A stretch of 19,722 nucleotides of DNA from Omnitrophica bacterium RIFCSPLOWO2_01_FULL_45_10b. Lineage in GTDB: Bacteria > Omnitrophota > Omnitrophia > Omnitrophales > Danuiimicrobiaceae. Every line of letters begins with the position of its first letter. The stretch's first letter is position 1. Where the stretch lies: positions 1-19,722 of the forward strand of contig MHFM01000054.1 in the NCBI GenBank assembly GCA_001804205.1. The letters are read 5' to 3'. The notes under the pieces are model-generated. The model was given only the letters and a program-made list of their open reading frames with translations, did no database searches and was not told the DNA's origin. This document shows, one piece after another, positions 1 through 7,450 of the stretch. The translations under genes and the position numbers were made by a program.

Positions 1-233
1 GGGAAAGTTCGTCGAAGCCGCCCGGGTTTGTTTTTCTTTTTTATGCTTCTTTTTTGTTTACCGGATTTGCCGGGAATCACTTCAAAAGCACTCAAGTCTG
101 AAAGGCGCCTGTGCGGCGGGTATGCCAACGCTGGGTATTGACCGTAGATGACTTAAGGTGATTAAATTTTTTGCTTTTAGTACCAGTTATGTAGATTTAC
201 TAATATTCCAAAGAGAAAGGACTCCACCCAATA
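1..233. other. Upstream non-coding or gene-end region
   Basis: I see no gene I can defend here. The first ~95 bases are open in several forward frames, so the 3' end of an upstream gene cut by the window edge cannot be excluded, but no frame gives recognisable protein. The stretch at 27-57 is T-rich without a convincing GC stem before it. The second half is AT-rich and leads into the first gene. Confidence 0.4.
138..167 (+). promoter_or_regulatory. Weak candidate sigma70-type promoter for the first operon
   Basis: TTGACC at 138-143 and TTAAAT at 162-167 are separated by 18 bases, giving five of six and four of six matches to the sigma70 consensus. It would leave a leader of about 60 bases before the first ATG. 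The match is modest and the region is AT-rich, so chance is possible. Confidence 0.25.
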
Positions 234-1622
234 ATGCTTAAGGAATTTATACTTAATGACACTGCTTCTCTCCAAGATTGCGTAAGCAACATCATGGATC
301 CGGTTAGAGATATCGTTTTTATTGTGGATTCAAGTAATCGGCTGCTGGGGTGTGTTGCGGAGAGTGACATTCGAAGACTAATCTTAAGCAATGTTCCCCT
401 TAATTCACGAGCTGTTGATCATATGAATAAGAACGTGAAATTCTTCTACGCGGACGAACTTGAGAGTACAGATGAATGGGTTAAGAAGTTATCTAATTTT
501 AAATATTATGGTTATTACCCTGTGCTGAACAAGGATCGAACGCTTAAGCGGGTCATTCATTACTCAGATTTAATCACAGATTCCACAAAAGTAATATTTG
601 ATCCAAGTTCTAGTCAGGCAGATAAGATTCTTATTGCGGGTGGCGCAGGCTATATCGGGTCAGTGCTAACGGAGTACTTGCTAAATCGAAATTATCAAGT
701 GGTGGTGATGGACCGTTTTTTATATGGCCGACAGTCCATCCAATCATTTATAAGCCATCCGAAGTTCTCTTTTTATGAGTACGATATCAGAAACATTTCG
801 AATGTCATACCTGTTATTAAAGATGTCAGAGACGTGGTGTATTTAGCCGAGATCGTTGGAGACCCCGCAGTAAATGTATCACCGCGAACAACCCTGGAAA
901 CAAACTACCTTTCGGTGCTTACATTTGCAAATTTGGCTAAATATGCTGGGATCAAGAAATTTATTTATGCATCGTCATGCAGCGTTTACGGGAAATCTGA
1001 TAAGGAAACGGTGAACGAACTATCTAATTTAAACCCAATATCTCTTTATGCAAAGATGAAGATTTTGTGTGAAAATGCTTTGCTCGATCTTTCCCGTCAT
1101 CGAGAAATATTCCAACCGATTATATTGCGCTTATCTACTGTTTTTGGACTATCACTTCGACCTCGCTTTGATCTTATTATCAATAAAATGACAGCGGATG
1201 CGGCTCAAAAGGGTGAAATATCTATCTACGGTGGTACGCAGTATCGTCCGTTTGTTCACGTTCACGATGTAGCGCGCGCAATTGAGCTTTTGCTGCGTCA
1301 GTCAGGAGATCTATCGGGTCAAATCTATAACATTGGAAGCGATGCACTTAATTTTAGCATCGAGGAAATTGCGCAGCTTGTTTTAAAGCACTTCCCATCT
1401 ATAAAGGTTAATCACGATAAAACGAACCGTGATGAACGAAGTTATGTTGTCGACTTTTCTAAAATTAAGCAAACGTTAGGCTATGAACCATCCCTTTCAA
1501 TTGATGACGGCATTTTCGAATTAAAAAAGTTTCTAGCACGTAACCATATTCAAATTGAGGATCCGCGATATAGTAATTTAAAAACTATGCAAAACCAAAT
1601 GGCGTTACAGGCATCAAAGTGA
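234..1622 (+). CDS. CBS-pair / NAD-dependent epimerase-dehydratase (extended SDR) fusion
   Basis: A two-part protein of 462 residues. Residues ~5-118 look like a tandem CBS domain: the VVD-type strand, the GCVAESDIRR stretch at 39-48 and an M-NKNV segment near 64-68 follow the pattern of the CBS pair that usually precedes sugar nucleotidyltransferases such as PtmE. Residues ~131-440 are an extended SDR with the Rossmann glycine motif GGAGYIGS (136-143), Asp160 at the end of beta-2, SSCSVYG (247-253) and the catalytic pair Tyr272/Lys276 (YAKMK). It probably epimerises or dehydrates a nucleotide sugar; the CBS pair may bind a nucleotide and regulate it. The substrate is unknown. Purine-rich AGAAAGGA lies upstream of the ATG. 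The stop overlaps the next start by four bases, so it is translated with the pse genes. The fusion looks genuine because the frame is uninterrupted. Confidence 0.85.
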   Translation: MLKEFILNDTASLQDCVSNIMDPVRDIVFIVDSSNRLLGCVAESDIRRLILSNVPLNSRAVDHMNKNVKFFYADELESTDEWVKKLSNFKYYGYYPVLNKDRTLKRVIHYSDLITDSTKVIFDPSSSQADKILIAGGAGYIGSVLTEYLLNRNYQVVVMDRFLYGRQSIQSFISHPKFSFYEYDIRNISNVIPVIKDVRDVVYLAEIVGDPAVNVSPRTTLETNYLSVLTFANLAKYAGIKKFIYASSCSVYGKSDKETVNELSNLNPISLYAKMKILCENALLDLSRHREIFQPIILRLSTVFGLSLRPRFDLIINKMTADAAQKGEISIYGGTQYRPFVHVHDVARAIELLLRQSGDLSGQIYNIGSDALNFSIEEIAQLVLKHFPSIKVNHDKTNRDERSYVVDFSKIKQTLGYEPSLSIDDGIFELKKFLARNHIQIEDPRYSNLKTMQNQMALQASK

Positions 1623-2623
1623 ACTACGACAACAAAACTATTTGTATTTTGGGAGGATCCGGTTCTTTTGGAGAAGCTTATGTCAAGCACGTGCTTAATA
1701 AGTCTTCAAAATGTAAGATTGTTGCAGTTGGAAAAAGCGAAAGTAAGATTGTAGTACTAAGGCGGATGATTTCAAGTCCGCATCTTTCGGTACGCATAGG
1801 TGACATCAAAGACGTATCCTTTTTGGATCGCGTCCTTGCAGATGTGGATTTTGTAATCCATGCGGCAGCTTTAAAACATGTTGATATTTGCGAAGAGAAT
1901 ATTGTCGAGGCAATCAACACAAACGTTGTCGGAACCATCAATGTGTTGAATGCTGCTGTAAAAAACAACGTTTCGCATGTGATCAATCTTAGCGCTGATA
2001 AAGCAATATCACCGGTGGGCGTTTACGGGGCTACAAAACTATTAACCGAATCTCTATTCAAGCATTACCACAGTACTTACGGTGGGAAAAACATAAAGTT
2101 CGATTCCGTACGGTATAGCAATATTATTAATAGCAGCGGCAGTGCTGCTTTGCTGTTTCGAGATCGGCTTAAAGAAGGACAAGAAGTCCGAGTTTTTGAT
2201 CCAAATATGTTTCGACATTTTTTAACGCAGCAGGACTTAATTGGAAGTGTCGAGTTTCTTTTAAAACACAGCCGCGGTGGATTAACGGCAATACCGCTTA
2301 GCCAAAAGATACGAATTAGCGACATGGCAAAAGTAATTTTTGAATCTGTTGGCAGGGGATCGCTTCGAATTGATGAAGCAAATGTAAGAAGTTGGGAAAA
2401 AAAGGATGCGCAAATACTTTCAGAGACGGAACTGGACAGAACTTTGATCTGGAATCAAAAACTGTTACTCGTATGTCACTCAGCGCGCGATTTAAACGAG
2501 TATCAAAAGTATGCTCATATTAAGCAATTTCCCATGTCGCAATTAAAATCTTACGGTAAAATTAAATTTCAATCAAGACAAGACATCAAGTCGCTGTTGC
2601 AAAAAGTAGAAATATTAACATGA
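1619..2623 (+). CDS. pseB: UDP-GlcNAc 4,6-dehydratase (inverting), PseB-like
   Basis: Probable first enzyme of pseudaminic acid synthesis: it converts UDP-GlcNAc to the 4-keto-6-deoxy-L-arabino sugar using bound NADP. The 334-residue protein shows the glycine motif GGSGSFG (12-18), AAALKHVD (82-89) and a DKAISPVGVYGATK block (127-140) with Asp127, Lys128, Tyr136 and Lys140, the pattern of the PseB/FlaA1/CapD short-form dehydratases. RHFLT near 200 matches the family's substrate-binding region. It is divergent in the C-terminal third, where the usual GEKxHE stretch reads WEKKDAQ, so a related dehydratase specificity is possible. The start is GTG inside a GTGA overlap with the preceding stop, and the end overlaps the PseC start by ATGA, implying coupled translation. 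Confidence 0.8.
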   Translation: MNYDNKTICILGGSGSFGEAYVKHVLNKSSKCKIVAVGKSESKIVVLRRMISSPHLSVRIGDIKDVSFLDRVLADVDFVIHAAALKHVDICEENIVEAINTNVVGTINVLNAAVKNNVSHVINLSADKAISPVGVYGATKLLTESLFKHYHSTYGGKNIKFDSVRYSNIINSSGSAALLFRDRLKEGQEVRVFDPNMFRHFLTQQDLIGSVEFLLKHSRGGLTAIPLSQKIRISDMAKVIFESVGRGSLRIDEANVRSWEKKDAQILSETELDRTLIWNQKLLLVCHSARDLNEYQKYAHIKQFPMSQLKSYGKIKFQSRQDIKSLLQKVEILT

Positions 2624-3816
2624 CGCAGCTAAAATCGGCGTTCATTCCATATGGAAAACAATCGCTTGATGAGGATGATTATAAAGCGGTAGTGGATGTG
2701 CTTAAGTCAAATTGGATCACGCAAGGTCCAAAGATTGCTGAATTTGAAAAAGCAATTGCAGATCGCGTTGGCGCAAAATATGCAGTTGCTGTCGCGAATG
2801 GAACAGCAGCTCTTCACCTCGCATGTCTCGCTATGGATCTTCAGCCGGGTGATGAAGTTATCACTAGCACAAACACGTTTGTCGCTTCCGCAAATTGCAT
2901 AACTTATTGTGGCGCAACCTCTGTGCTGTGCGATATTGATCCGCACACCTATAATCTAGATCCGAAATCCGTCTTAAAAACACTGGCAACCCATCCTCAT
3001 CCCGAGCGGCTTAAGGGAATAATCCCGGTTCATTTCGGCGGGCATCCATGTGATATGCAAGCGCTCATTCAAATTGCGAAAGAACACAACTGGTTCATTA
3101 TTGAGGATGCATGTCACGCATTAGGTGCGACGTGGAAGTCTCGAACCAATCAATCCGTTCGAGTAGGTGCTTGCCACGATACCGACATGAGTATTTTTAG
3201 CTTTCATCCTGTGAAACATGTGACCTGCGGTGAGGGAGGAGTGGTGACAACAAATTGTTTGGAGTACTATGAAAAATTAATGATGCTTCGGAATCACGGC
3301 ATCACAAAATCCCCTAAATACTTAGACAAGAATCCCGGGCCTTGGTATTACGAGATGAGACATTTGGGTTATAACTACCGAATCACTGACATCCAAACCG
3401 CACTTGGTTTGTCACAGCTTAAGAAACTCGACCGGTTTATTGAGCGACGTCGTGCGATCGTAGCTAAGTACAACGAGGCGTTTCAGAACATTAACGTCAT
3501 TACGAGGCCGACTGAGAATAACGGTTATTACAGCGCATATCACCTCTATGTTATTTTAATCGATTTCGAGAAGATTGGTAAAACGAGGGCTCAAGTGATA
3601 AATGAACTCGCGGATCGAGGTGTTGGCACGCAGGTTCATTACATACCTGTCTATGAACAACCATATTACAAGTCCCGCTGGCCTGATTCACTCCAAAAAT
3701 TTCCCAACAATACGTTCTACTACGATAGATGCTTGAGCATTCCATTGTATCCTGCAATGGACGACGATCAGGTAGATACTGTAATCAAGGAACTCATCGG
3801 TGTAGTAACGTCATAG
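2620..3816 (+). CDS. pseC: UDP-4-amino-4,6-dideoxy-N-acetyl-L-altrosamine aminotransferase (PseC)
   Basis: A DegT/DnrJ/EryC1-family, PLP-dependent aminotransferase that would aminate C-4 of the PseB product with glutamate as donor. Residues 8-60 (IPYGKQSLDEDD, then NWITQGP and NGTAALHLA at 60-68) are typical PseC. The EDACHALGA segment (162-170) carries the cofactor-binding Asp163, and FSFHPVKH (194-201) places the Schiff-base lysine at 199, followed by GEGG. Length (398) is normal for the family with a small excess. It begins in an ATGA overlap with the dehydratase stop. This is the expected PseB-PseC order. A 109-base gap follows it, the first break in an otherwise tightly packed run. Confidence 0.92.
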   Translation: MTQLKSAFIPYGKQSLDEDDYKAVVDVLKSNWITQGPKIAEFEKAIADRVGAKYAVAVANGTAALHLACLAMDLQPGDEVITSTNTFVASANCITYCGATSVLCDIDPHTYNLDPKSVLKTLATHPHPERLKGIIPVHFGGHPCDMQALIQIAKEHNWFIIEDACHALGATWKSRTNQSVRVGACHDTDMSIFSFHPVKHVTCGEGGVVTTNCLEYYEKLMMLRNHGITKSPKYLDKNPGPWYYEMRHLGYNYRITDIQTALGLSQLKKLDRFIERRRAIVAKYNEAFQNINVITRPTENNGYYSAYHLYVILIDFEKIGKTRAQVINELADRGVGTQVHYIPVYEQPYYKSRWPDSLQKFPNNTFYYDRCLSIPLYPAMDDDQVDTVIKELIGVVTS

Positions 3817-3828
3817 CTCACATCTTCA

Positions 3829-3909
3829 ATGAAAACAGTGCTCATTCAAGTAAATCAAACGAAAAAAAGTGTGCAGCATCTAACACAACGGTTCGTTAAT
3901 TGGTACTAA
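3829..3909 (+). CDS. Tiny ORF of 26 codons between pseC and the methylase (doubtful)
   Basis: ATG at 3829 opens a 26-codon frame (MKTVLIQV... ending FVNWY) that stops at TAA 3907-3909, 16 bases before the next gene. I do not recognise it. There is no strong Shine-Dalgarno sequence before it. It could be a chance ORF, a short leader peptide, or the relic of a gene lost from between pseC and the methylase, where some clusters carry additional pse genes. Coding status is unproven. Confidence 0.15.
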   Translation: MKTVLIQVNQTKKSVQHLTQRFVNWY

Positions 3910-3925
3910 AAGAAAGAGATCTACA

Positions 3926-4567
3926 ATGACGAAAATTACAAAGCAAATGAAGCAATGGTCGGGAGTATTTGGCAAGGAGTATACGGACCGTAATACAAGA
4001 ACGCAGGAGGAGCTTGATCAACTCTATGTTTCTAACTTTGGTTTAACACGAAAAGAGTTAAATGAACGTTACTTGCAGGGTATTCCAAAGGATAGTCGCA
4101 TCCTCGAAGTGGGGTGCAATGTGGGAGATCAACTCATTTGTTTGCAAGAACAGGGATTTACCAATCTCTACGGAATCGAATTACAACATTACGCTGTTGA
4201 TAAAGCAACGAAACGGACAAATAATATCAATATTATTCAAGGATCTGCCCTTGATATTCCGTTCAAAGATGATTTTTTTGATGTTGTATTTACTGCAGGC
4301 GTACTCATCCATATCGCACCTGTAGACATCGACACGGCTATGAAAGAAATATATAGATGCTCAAAAAAATATATTTGGGGTTATGAGTATTGGGCGGATC
4401 AATACACCACAAAAAAATATAGAGGAAAAGACGATCTGTTCTTCAAGACAGATTTTGCGAAAAAGTATATGGAGTTGTTTCCGGATTTGAAATTACTGAA
4501 GGAAGAGAAGCTGAAATATAAGCAGAATGATGACGTCGATTCTGTTTTCCTGTTTCAAAAGCAGTAG
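3926..4567 (+). CDS. Pseudaminic acid biosynthesis-associated methylase
   Basis: A class I SAM-dependent methyltransferase of 213 residues that matches the family repeatedly found inside pseudaminic acid clusters (the TIGR03587 type, as I remember it). Characteristic stretches are the N-terminal TKITKQMKQWSG, the TRKELNERYL segment (41-50), the SAM-binding motif I EVGCNVG (61-67), the acidic end of beta-2 at Glu85 (YGIELQ), a DIPFKDDFFDVVF motif (110-122) and a YIWGYEYW tract. The exact methyl acceptor is not settled for the family; association suggests the nonulosonic acid or a precursor. AAAGAGA precedes the ATG. The gene is visibly AT-richer than the following pseF, and only three bases separate the two. 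Confidence 0.85.
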   Translation: MTKITKQMKQWSGVFGKEYTDRNTRTQEELDQLYVSNFGLTRKELNERYLQGIPKDSRILEVGCNVGDQLICLQEQGFTNLYGIELQHYAVDKATKRTNNINIIQGSALDIPFKDDFFDVVFTAGVLIHIAPVDIDTAMKEIYRCSKKYIWGYEYWADQYTTKKYRGKDDLFFKTDFAKKYMELFPDLKLLKEEKLKYKQNDDVDSVFLFQKQ

Positions 4568-4570
4568 CGT

Positions 4571-5302
4571 GTGAAAACGTTATTAATTATTCAGGCACGA
4601 ATGGGTTCGAGTCGGCTTCCTGGGAAAGTCCTAAAGGACTTGCAGGGCAAGCCCATGTTGGAACGAGTGGTGGAAAGGGTCGCGAGGTCGACCCGAGTTC
4701 ATGAAATGGTTGTGATCACCTCCCGTAACCCAGAGGATCAACCCGTGGCGTCATTTTGTCAGGATAAAGGAATTTCATGCTTCCGTGGTAGCGAAGAGGA
4801 CGTCCTCGACCGTTTCTATCAGGCTGCAAAAGAATTTAAGGCTGATGCCGCCGTGCGCATTACAGGGGATTGCCCTTTGATCGACCCGCAGGTCGTGGAT
4901 GAATTGGTCAAGCTTTTCTTGGAGAAGACTCCTGACTATGCTAGTAATTTTCTTGTCCGAACATTTCCGCGTGGTCTTGATGCCGAAATCATGACTTATA
5001 CATGTCTTGAGACCGCGTGGAAGGAAGCGAAGACCGCCTACTGCCGCGCTCATGTGACTCCTTATATTTATGAAAATCCGAACCGATTCCATCTGGAAGG
5101 ACTTTGCAACGAGAAAAATTACAGTGACCACCGTTGGACGGTAGACACAGTCGAAGACCTGAACTTCGTGCGATCTGTTTACAGGTGTATGGGATCGGAT
5201 TCTTTTTTTTCATGGCAGAGCGTTTTAGATCTGATTGAGCGGGAACCTGCTTTGAAAGCAATCAATGCTAAAGTCCAACAAAAGGAGATTCATGAAGGCT
5301 GA
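4571..5302 (+). CDS. pseF: CMP-nonulosonate synthetase, SpsF-type cytidylyltransferase (PseF role)
   Basis: Predicted to activate the finished nonulosonic acid with CTP. The N-terminus IIQARMGSSRLPGKVL (6-21) is the nucleotide-binding signature of the SpsF/KdsB-like cytidylyltransferases. GDCPL (99-103) is the metal- and sugar-site motif, and a WTVDT segment lies near residue 190. Full length is 243 residues. It belongs to the SpsF branch rather than the shorter NeuA-like PseF of Campylobacter. In Bacillus spore-coat clusters spsF is likewise next to spsG, the PseG homologue, which agrees with the neighbour here. The start is GTG, three bases after the methylase stop. By eye its GC content and codon use are higher than in the genes upstream. 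Confidence 0.82.
   Translation: MKTLLIIQARMGSSRLPGKVLKDLQGKPMLERVVERVARSTRVHEMVVITSRNPEDQPVASFCQDKGISCFRGSEEDVLDRFYQAAKEFKADAAVRITGDCPLIDPQVVDELVKLFLEKTPDYASNFLVRTFPRGLDAEIMTYTCLETAWKEAKTAYCRAHVTPYIYENPNRFHLEGLCNEKNYSDHRWTVDTVEDLNFVRSVYRCMGSDSFFSWQSVLDLIEREPALKAINAKVQQKEIHEG
5281..5287 (+). promoter_or_regulatory. Shine-Dalgarno sequence that fixes the pseG start
   Basis: AAAGGAG at 5281-5287, four bases before ATG 5292, decides between that ATG and an in-frame ATG at 5265 that has no comparable site. It lies inside the end of pseF, so the two genes overlap by 11 bases. Confidence 0.7.
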
Positions 5303-6377
5303 GGCGGATTTCCAAAGCCCTTTGCTTGCCATTCGTGCGGACGGTAATGCTTCCATTGGTATGGGGCATATGATGCGAACCCTAGCCATTGCTCAAGCTT
5401 GGAAGGCGAGGGGAGGGCGTGTCTGTTATGTAACCGCCGATTTTCTTTCTTCTTCGGCTAGAAAAAGATTTCTGAAGGAAGGAATTGAAATGTATTTTAT
5501 TTCGGCTGTGCCCGGTTCGGAGGACGACAGGGAACAAACATTGACAGTTCTTGGAAAAAGAAAACCCGCTCGACTTCTGGCAGACGGATATGCTTTTCAC
5601 GAAGCCTATCAGACGGCCATGCGCGCAAAATATCCTTTTGGATATATTGATGATACTGCAGACCTTGATTTTTTTGATGCCGATCTTCTTATCAATCCTA
5701 ATGCTTATGCCGACGCCTTACTGTACAAGGGAAAATGCGCGCAGGCCTGTCTTTTGACTGGTCCGGCATTTACTCTGCTAAGAAAGGAATTTTGGAATTT
5801 CAAACGACCGGCCCGGCTGGATAAAGGGAGCGGTCCTATCCGGATCCTGGTGACGTTGGGAGGAGGCGATCTCCTAAATGCTACTCTTGCGATTCTCAAC
5901 GCGCTTGAAACTCTACCTTCTGAAAACCTAGAAATCCGTGTGATATTCGGTGAAGAAAACCCTCACGGGGAAATGCTTGAAAAGGCAATAAAAAAATCAG
6001 AAAAAAACATAACTTTTTTGCCGGCAGTCGATTCTTTAGTTCCCTTGATGGAGTGGGCTAGTATTGCCGTTACAGGAGGAGGTTCCACTTGTTGGGAGAT
6101 GGCATATGCCGGAGTGCCCTTTCTTGCGATCATCTTAGCTGACAATCAAAAGCAAATCGTTAGTTTTTTACAATCACGCGGAATTTTGATTTCACTCGGG
6201 GAATATAATCAGCAGACGCCGGAAAAAATTTCAGCTACGATTCATTCCTTAATTTTTGACCCCAAGAAGCGGGCTGAAATGAGTCGTGCCGGACAAAGTC
6301 TCATTGACGGAAAAGGCGCTTTGCGGGTGGCAGATGCGCTTTGGAATATTCAGATTCCAGAAAAGCATCCTGCATAA
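5292..6377 (+). CDS. pseG: UDP-2,4-diacylamido-2,4,6-trideoxy-L-altrose hydrolase (PseG)
   Basis: Removes UDP from the fully substituted altrose intermediate before condensation with PEP. The 361-residue protein has the N-terminal IRADGNASIGMGHMMR segment (14-29) containing the GxGH motif with the catalytic His at 26. The C-terminal GT-B-type nucleotide site holds LVTLGGGD (186-193) and TGGGSTCWEMA (261-271), both hallmark PseG/SpsG sequences. It is longer than the compact Campylobacter form, closer to SpsG-size homologues. I chose ATG 5292 over the upstream ATG 5265 because of the AAAGGAG site. Its stop faces the stop of the reversed methyltransferase across only 52 bases with no clear terminator. 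Confidence 0.92.
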   Translation: MKAEADFQSPLLAIRADGNASIGMGHMMRTLAIAQAWKARGGRVCYVTADFLSSSARKRFLKEGIEMYFISAVPGSEDDREQTLTVLGKRKPARLLADGYAFHEAYQTAMRAKYPFGYIDDTADLDFFDADLLINPNAYADALLYKGKCAQACLLTGPAFTLLRKEFWNFKRPARLDKGSGPIRILVTLGGGDLLNATLAILNALETLPSENLEIRVIFGEENPHGEMLEKAIKKSEKNITFLPAVDSLVPLMEWASIAVTGGGSTCWEMAYAGVPFLAIILADNQKQIVSFLQSRGILISLGEYNQQTPEKISATIHSLIFDPKKRAEMSRAGQSLIDGKGALRVADALWNIQIPEKHPA

Positions 6378-6429
6378 TTTTTTGGTCGAAGTAAATTTTA
6401 TGAATATGTTTTTCAAAGCACCGTTTTTA

Positions 6430-7092
6430 TCAGTCTTTGATGATATAGCAGGGGGTCATTGAATAGGGAAGTTTTTGGATTCTAATTTTTTTGTCCTTAA
6501 AAAATTTATCAATGGCCTTAGTTTCGCCAGGAAAAACACCGTAATCATCGATAAGGATCACACCTCCGCGGCTGACGCGAGGATAGAGATGTCTCAAAAT
6601 AATAAGTGCAGGCTCGTAAACGTCCGTATCGATGTTTAAAAAGGATATTTTCAGTTCGGGATGTTCCTTAACATATTTCGGCACTGTCTTAATAATGTTG
6701 CCTTTGATAAGCTCGACATTTTTATCAGTGCCTTTATGCTGAAGCACTTGGAGGAGTTGGTTTTCTGTGATTCCTTCTTGTCCAGATGAGTTGATAAAAT
6801 TAGATCGAAATTTTTGATCGTCCTTATAACGAGTCGGCGGGAATTTGCCAAACGTATCAAAACCTATAATTTTTTTGGCGGAGAAATTTGAAAGAAGATT
6901 CCGAAACATGGAAAATCGAGTTAGAGAAGCTCCTTTAAAGACACCGCATTCTACGATTGCACCTGGAACATTCAGAGACATTTTAAAGAGTTCATAGTGG
7001 GAAATGATTTTAGATATTCTGGAAGGGTCACATGAAAGATAAAAATTATTTTCATATTCAAATGACCGGCGAACGTCAGGTAACTTAATCAT
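6430..7092 (-). CDS. TylF/MycF-type SAM-dependent O-methyltransferase
   Basis: A 220-residue methyltransferase on the opposite strand to every other gene here. The VECGVFKG motif (47-54), GFDTFGKFP (77-85), NIDTDVYE (153-160) and IDDYG (181-185) match the macrocin-O-methyltransferase family (TylF/MycF), metal-dependent enzymes that methylate sugar hydroxyls; homologues are frequent in polysaccharide loci. The acidic residues in NIDTD and IDDYG are the family's metal-binding positions. AGGGAGA lies just before the ATG at 7092. It probably methylates a hydroxyl on a glycan sugar, but the acceptor cannot be read from sequence. Its inverted orientation and separate promoter region suggest it was inserted between the two pse blocks and is expressed independently. 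Confidence 0.85.
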   Translation of the reverse strand: MIKLPDVRRSFEYENNFYLSCDPSRISKIISHYELFKMSLNVPGAIVECGVFKGASLTRFSMFRNLLSNFSAKKIIGFDTFGKFPPTRYKDDQKFRSNFINSSGQEGITENQLLQVLQHKGTDKNVELIKGNIIKTVPKYVKEHPELKISFLNIDTDVYEPALIILRHLYPRVSRGGVILIDDYGVFPGETKAIDKFFKDKKIRIQKLPYSMTPCYIIKD

Positions 7093-7146
7093 TGGTTCTC
7101 CCTAGTGTTTTTAACGAAATTGATGATCTTGGCAAGAGCGGGTATG

Positions 7147-7175
7147 ATAGTATAGTTTTTTTGATTTTTTTTCAA
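7147..7175 (-). promoter_or_regulatory. Candidate promoter for the reversed methyltransferase
   Basis: Read on the - strand, TTGAAA (7175-7170) and TACTAT (7152-7147) are 17 bases apart. An overlapping TATACT (7154-7149) gives a better -10 but only 15 bases of spacing. The implied leader to ATG 7092 is about 45 bases. The surrounding A/T tracts raise the chance of a fortuitous match. Confidence 0.35.
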
Positions 7176-7290
7176 GCCGTAATTTATTGAGTAAATCTGA
7201 TATTGATCTGCAAATTTTCATTTATTTTTTTGGAATAAATGGAGTAGGCAGCTGTTAATTGGGCAACCCTCATGTGTATGGTTGGCATTT

Positions 7291-7333
7291 TGATTTTCAC
7301 CGTAATGGTGCAGTAGCCGGTGATCACTTTTTT
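7291..7333 (+). terminator. Terminator- or attenuator-like hairpin upstream of the amidotransferase
   Basis: TCACCG (7297-7302) pairs perfectly with CGGTGA (7318-7323). Allowing a three-T bulge, TGA (7291-7293) pairs with TCA (7324-7326). One C and then six T follow (7328-7333). An alternative, mutually exclusive hairpin uses CACC (7298-7301) with GGTG (7307-7310). The stem is short with a 15-base loop, so a genuine terminator is uncertain; a leader structure is the other option. Confidence 0.3.
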
Positions 7334-7450
7334 AAATCCATTTCGGTTGATTAACCAGACGTATTGAATTGAATAAAAGCTATCGCTAACCTGAATTGAT
7401 TAGTAGCTATTACAATCATTAACAACTCTATTATGTGCTGAGGAGATAAA

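Larger units (their letters stand above)
7093..7450. other. Divergent AT-rich intergenic region
   Basis: A 358-base gap between the reversed methyltransferase and the amidotransferase. It is AT-rich with several T-runs, and no ORF is convincing. It must hold promoters for both directions. I see a candidate - strand promoter at 7147-7175, a small CAACC/GGTTG hairpin at 7264-7284, and a hairpin with T-run at 7291-7333. A clear AGGAG Shine-Dalgarno sequence (7441-7445) precedes the ATG at 7451. No good + strand promoter could be chosen by eye. Confidence 0.6.

Noticed and set aside
27..57. Rho-independent terminator from an upstream gene
   Set aside because: The T-rich stretch is interrupted and I found no convincing GC-rich stem directly before it.
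7249..7318. JUMPstart/ops-like element (AGCTGTTAA at 7250-7258 and GCAGTAGCC at 7310-7318)
   Set aside because: The two parts are about 50 bases apart instead of about ten, and the second matches the ops core only partly. I would need a scan with a JUMPstart/ops profile to reopen it.
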